Positions 58,412-64,000 of a DNA stretch of 64,000 nucleotides are shown here, in pieces; within the stretch, counting starts at the first letter, position 1; each line of letters starts with the position of its first letter. The stretch lies in NCBI GenBank assembly GCA_963693315.1, contig OY856188.1, positions 156,947,920-157,011,919 on the forward strand. Reading direction: 5' to 3'. Made by a program: the position numbers and the translations under genes. The notes under the pieces are model-generated. The model did no database searches. It saw nothing but the letters and a program-made list of their open reading frames with translations, and had not been told where the DNA came from. Source of the stretch: Diogma glabrata (taxonomy: Eukaryota; Arthropoda; Insecta; Diptera; Cylindrotomidae).

Positions 58412-58461
58412 TGCGCATATTGTTTGCACATGCGCTTGCACATGCGCATATTGTTTGCACA
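58412..58461. repeat. GC-richer mini-tandem
   Basis: TGCGCATATTGTTTGCACA twice (58412-58430 and 58443-58461) around TGCGCTTGCACA. Outside it, TAGTAGAATTTTTTTGCCAG (58371) and CTGGCAAAAAAATTCTACTA (58832) make an inverted pair about 450 bp apart. Confidence 0.8.
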
Positions 58462-58509
58462 TTCAGTGTCTCGATTAAAATATTAAAAAAGCTATTGGGG
58501 TCCCATTGA

Positions 58510-59406
<897 letters not shown>

Positions 59407-59880
59407 ATTTTTTCGAGAGTGTTCTTGAGAAAAATTCATGAATCGACAGAAAATTTCAAGATACTTGAACATACTAATTGAATTTGAATCACTTACTGAA
59501 TTGAGCTATTAATAATTTTTAAAAATGAAAGTTAATAAAATTATTTTCCACAAACATTTTATATCATGATTATTCTAGGGTATTGCTTAAAAATCGATAA
59601 GGTAAATTTATCATAATATGTTTTTTAGAAGAAGAACAGTAGATTTAAGTACATACATACAAATGTTTTTGTTATAAGGATGATTGTTAACGGCAAAATA
59701 ACATGATGTGAATAAGACAGTTGTAAGACAGACTGAGTCAGACTTAGAAGTAATAGGTTCAACATCAAAGTCTTAACTAGTTTTTTGTTATGATCCTCGA
59801 CAACTCACAAAATTCAAAATTAGTTTGTAATATTTATTAATTCAAAACCAGTTTGTAGTTAATCATATAGTATATGTATC

Positions 59881-60751
59881 ACCCACATCCATTTCTCTAA
59901 CGCTAGATTAGCGTTAGAAGTAGCGGTTGATCTAGCGTTAGATTTGGAAGGAAAAAGTTCAAATTTTCTACCGCTATACCATTTAGAATGGAGTGAATTT
60001 TTAATAAATGGTGCTAAAACTAATGTTTACGCCATCTTTGAAATCAACTGGAAATATAAGGTTATTAAAGTGAGACCTCTGGTGGTAAAAAATCGAAAGA
60101 TAGTAAAAATAATACTTTATCTAGTGTTCATAGATAAAAATAAAATGTACCAAAATAGAATTTTAAGAATTTTTGTTTACTGTTTGAAAAAATTATACTA
60201 TTTTACATATCAAATTATTTTACATATCAAATTATTTTAAACTTCAAATTTTATTGTTGTTTTTGACAAATTATACTATTCTATGGTATCTTAAAATACT
60301 GGAAATAAACATCTTATTAGAACTTAAACATTAAAATTAAATTTGGAGGGTTTTGTGTGAGCAATTAAGCTTAAGAACATATGTACTTAAGCTTTATTGC
60401 TCACACAAAACCCTCCAAATTAAAAATTCCCCTAAAGTTGTCTATATTTCCTAACCAAAAATATAGCAACAAATTGACCTTGCGTCAGATATTAAGTTTC
60501 GCATTAGGACTTAGGATGTTGATTATAATGTTGACTTAAGATGTTGACGAAATATTCTCTCATCCTATGAATTCATACATCGTAATATCTAGAAATTTAA
60601 TACAAAAATCCCAAAGAAATTAAAATTAAATTTTAATAAATTATTACTTAACCGATGGTTGTAGATCTTATACATATTAAATTGATCGAAATATATTCAG
60701 ATCAACCACTATTTCTAACGCTATTCTAGCGTTAGAGAAATGAATGTGGGT
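59881..60751. mobile_element. 871-bp TIR element with CTAACGCTAG ends
   Basis: The TIRs 59881-59932 and 60699-60751 pair over about 52 bp. The left starts ACCCACATCCATTTCTCTAA and contains CTAACGCTAGATTAGCGTTAG, itself a dyad. TCTAGCGTTAG recurs at 59931. The target duplication is unclear. Inside are a 98-codon ORF (59944-60240, EGKSSNFLPLYHLEWSEF and others, unrecognised), a hairpin (60341-60420) and a diverged copy of the 47.8-kb unit (60425-60580). Non-autonomous or decayed. Confidence 0.75.
60341..60420. repeat. Hairpin with 35-bp arms
   Basis: ATTTGGAGGGTTTTGTGTGA and its complement flank a 10-nt loop; arms 60341-60375 and 60386-60420, one mismatch. Confidence 0.92.
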
Positions 60752-62022
60752 ACACTTATAAACTTCAAATTAAATTTGTTTGTTTGTCATAATATAGTAA
60801 ATGCAATTACAGATATAATAGTATGTTTTTACCGAGGGTTACCAGATTTTGAAATAACAAAGTCGAGACAAAAAATTTAAAATTTAAAAAAATATGGAAT
60901 TTATATAGCAAATAAAATTAATTTCAAGCTAAAACTAAAAAATCTGCAAAACATATTCCGTTTAGTTTTTAAGAACCTATCAAACTTGTGTTTTCATTTT
61001 AAATAAAAATGGTTTGTTGAATTTAAAAAGCGTTTGCGAGCTTCCGTATTTAAGACAAAAAGCTCGTTTTTCGGTTGTCAAAACCAATAAACCGCTCTTA
61101 AGGCTAAAAAAAATTTTTAATGAATATTTTAATACTCTATGCATGTAAATAATACACAGAATAAAATAGCATGCGGATATTTTATCAAAAGTTCCTCTTA
61201 GATTTTTTAAATATTTGGGAACCTATCCTGACTTTTTTCACCATAAGCACGGCACGGACTTTTATATTTTCTAATAAACGTACGATTTTCGCTGTTCGTT
61301 GGGCGTTAAACTTAACATTCTTTCAACGAAGGCGTTAACATTTGGTATCAAGCAAATGGAACAAACAATTGTTAAGAAATTTAATGGAAATTTTCTAAAA
61401 ATTCTACCAATTTCTTATTCTAGGTAGGTTTTTTTGTATGTCAGCTATAAAACTTTTTAATTTGATGTATAGTAAATTCATATCTGTTACTCGGATTGTA
61501 AAAATTTCTACAATAGCACCTATGGTATCAACAATCTATCTATATACATGTCTGTTAGTTTTAATAGTGTTAAAAGCACAATATTTGTTATTGAAGACAT
61601 ATCACTTCTTGTAAAAGCCTAAGCTGCCCATTGCTTACACTCAAGCATTTACGAAATTTTTTCTGACTATTAAATGTTGAGTTCTGATCTGACCATTCTT
61701 TAATACTTCATTATTTCGTAGAAATATAACAAATTGTTAGGCTATGTAGGGTGCAGAACCGTACAAAAGTGGGGTCCACGGGTTCAGTTTCTCTTCTTTA
61801 ATCAAAAATATTTATTTTATTTTATTATTAAAACATTCTTATTAAATTGTTTGTATAATTGTAAAAAAATTAAATATTTAGACAAAAAAAAGTTTGAATA
61901 ATATAAAAAGTAGGGTCTGCGTCGGACCAGACGGTGGAAGTTATACTTCTTTGGCCATTCGCTCGCACACACGCACACAGACAGACAGATAGGATACATT
62001 AAAAAAAAATAACTACAAAAAA
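60752..62022. other. No gene seen
   Basis: AT-rich. The ORF 61817-61999 (reverse) overlaps the CACACACGCACACAGACAGACAG-like patch and is unsupported. Confidence 0.45.
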
Positions 62023-62345
62023 ACCAAAATATTATTCAAAAAAAAAAAATAAAAAAAAATATTATTCAAAAAAAAAATATTATTCAAAAGAAAAAAAGAA
62101 AATACAAAAAAAAAATATCGTTCAAAAAAAAGCAAAAAAAAAACATATTGTTCAAAAAATAAATAAAAAAAAATATTATTCAAAAAAAAAATTATTATTC
62201 AAAAAGTATAAGAACGTATAATCGTCGATTTTTCTTAGTTTTCTTAGTCAAAAAAATAAAAAAGAAATATTCCAAAAAAAAATATTATCCAAAAAGAAAA
62301 AACAATATTATTCAAAAAAAATATTATTCAAAAAACTAATAATTA
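62023..62345. repeat. A-rich short tandem, ATATTATTCAAAA units
   Basis: About 16-35-bp units of AATATTATTCAAAAAAAAA with variable A-runs, interrupted near 62205-62255. Confidence 0.88.
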
Positions 62346-63660
62346 TTAATTATTAGAAGGTGATCACGGCGATTTCCGTGCTTCCCAGATAAAGTGGTTG
62401 AAAACTGTTTTTTTTGAGTAAATTCTCCTATAGTTTTTTTTAATGTCATTTAATTTAACTTATTTTATTAGTAATATGTATATAAAAAGTTTAAAAAAAA
62501 TGTAATAGTATCATTTTACAGTCAGCAAAAGCCATTAAGTAAATGCCTCTAAAGCTATAGATAAATTTACATATTAAATGTATGTTAAAATTAAAACACA
62601 TTTGACAGACAAATAATAATTAAATAATTTTTATAAATGTAGATGTCAAAAGATTAAGGTTAGAAAAAAGTTAAAATTTTATTCCAAAGATTTAATTTAA
62701 ATAATTCAATGTGTCACGAACAATTAGGTGAGCGTAAATATATTTGTTTATTGGATGTCACAATTGTCAATTACTTACTCCGAAACCACCGTACTCGTCA
62801 TACAAAATAGGTACACTGGTTCATTGCTATTGGTTTAGCGTCCTATTTCATGTAGACTTATAATCATTTATCAATCCAGAAACTTTGCTGTTCTGAAGAG
62901 GGTCGTATTGCAATTTGCAAATATATTTTATCGATTGTCTGCAATACTCTACTACATTGATGCATACGCCGGCAGGTTTAAGAATACCACCATTTTTAGT
63001 GAATATTTTCGTTTAATGGGTTTTATCGCTTTATGGTCATCGTCTTATTTCGACATTCCTTCCCACAACTTAAAACAAAAATTGGAAAAATTAATAATAA
63101 GACTAATTTTATTTGTAAATTCAGACTTATATATTATTAAACAGTCAAATCACACCATTTGTTAACATATTTGCATATATTTTATAGATCCCTTGCAATA
63201 ACAATAATAGTTTTGAAAGTAATGGAGAAGCATATTTCACTCAATAAGTAAAACACTTTAAACCTGTAGCTTTGATATTGTTCATAATCTTTTTCTTCGG
63301 TACTAAGGTTCCAATGCAAATTCTTGGTTAATCAATGTTTCTAAGAAGAGGAAAAGAAACGTCAATTTCCAATTTTTGGAACATGTGAGGGCAGTTCTGC
63401 TAATGCAAGCAGGTTTGTTTAATCATATATAAACAATGCTTAAATGTATCGTATTGGTGCTAATGCATAGAAATATGTACGTATTTAATATAATTGCAAA
63501 CCATAAGAACATATTTGTTGTAAATTAGAAATATGTATTTGTTAAAAAATAATTTAACATAATTTTCATATAAATGTACATATTTGTTTGTCACATTATA
63601 CATTAACTATTCCTTTTAATGATAATTCCGAAAAGTGAAAAAAAAAATTGATCAAAGATA
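62346..63660. other. No confident gene
   Basis: An 85-codon forward ORF at 62908-63165 (FRLMGFIALWSSSYFDIP) is somewhat hydrophobic but matches nothing that I know; no splice context was identified. Confidence 0.45.
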
Positions 63661-63696
63661 ACTAAGCGAATAATGTTTTATTATTATAAAATATGA

Positions 63697-63779
63697 TTGA
63701 TTTAGTAATTTCGTCTTTATTACCATACAGCATAAGGTTGATTTACTAATTTCGTCTTTATTACCATACAGCATAAAGG
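63697..63779. repeat. 41-bp tandem duplication
   Basis: TTGATTTAGTAATTTCGTCT ... CATACAGCATAAGG twice, with one substitution and one inserted A. It lies in the unsupported reverse ORF 63652-63936. Confidence 0.92.
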
Positions 63780-64000
63780 TTAAAATATAACTTAAACAAG
63801 CGTGACGCGGTTTCTCGATTAACACCCCATCAATATATTTACAACGAGCGCAAAGAAGTATAACTTCAATAATTTGGATCACCAAAATGTTTACCCCTAG
63901 CAATAAAGTATATTTTATAAAGAACCATATGAACACAGTCTTTGTGTTTGCGGAAAAACTATAAGTTTATTCTTTTAGCAAACGCTTTTGTATTAATGCC

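Noticed and set aside
63652..63936. 94-codon reverse ORF at the window end
   Set aside because: It runs through a 41-bp tandem duplication and shows no recognisable domain.

Overview
The window is eukaryotic and very AT-rich. It holds no bacterial-type operons, ribosome binding sites or dense coding. The Penelope, hAT, LINE, Gypsy-type, tRNA-SINE and CACTA-like relics, a 64-bp intron and long (TA)n tracts fit an arthropod genome, most likely an insect; no lower rank can be supported. Nearly everything recognisable is transposon-derived, and almost every transposon ORF is broken. No confident host gene was found; one candidate exon lies near 41.2 kb.

Layout. 1-4.4 kb: gene-poor, with a 1.1-kb foldback repeat (2033-3157). 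4.5-8.8 kb: a Penelope-like element whose 3' half is also present as a 1.5-kb inverted copy, flanked by a candidate 12-bp target duplication. 10.4-13.5 kb: a LINE fragment and a reverse-strand CACTA/Tnp2-like transposase pseudogene with one small intron. 13.6-16.8 kb: tRNA-like SINE head, 41-bp tandem repeat, a dispersed repeat and a degenerate array ending in a hairpin. 18.2-20.3 kb: (TA)n, a 200-N assembly gap and the right half of a TIR transposon, followed by a second hairpin-ended array (20.6-21.8 kb). 22.7-24.8 kb: an inverted repeat and a higher-order tandem repeat. 24.8-27.6 kb: a complete but dead copy of the same TIR transposon, with TIRs of about 560 bp and a 4-bp ACAT duplication. 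28.2-32.1 kb: a large palindrome made of about 145-bp tandem units.

33.9-39.7 kb and 50.6-55.5 kb: two copies of one hAT element, both carrying a fossil Penelope GIY-YIG domain. Comparing them gives dated insertions: copy 1 gained a 727-bp repeat, a 248-bp MITE and a 312-bp retroposed piece after the two diverged. Copy 2 sits inside the VPQG motif of a LINE reverse transcriptase with a perfect 8-bp duplication, and seven 76-bp units with the dyad GGGTG-T-CACCC are amplified at its right end. 40-49 kb: direct repeats, a candidate exon, nested pogo/Tc1-like MITEs, a tRNA-Lys-like SINE, a Gypsy-type gag relic and another SINE. 55.8-64 kb: a third Penelope relic with a hammerhead-like motif, tandem duplications, near-perfect hairpins, (TA)n and an 871-bp TIR element.

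The genes do not form a pathway. The region is a record of repeated nested transposition and decay. The best candidates for undescribed structures are the palindromic array at 28-32 kb, the TIR transposon at 24.8-27.6 kb and the dyad amplification in hAT copy 2. All family names come from recognising motifs by eye; no search was run.
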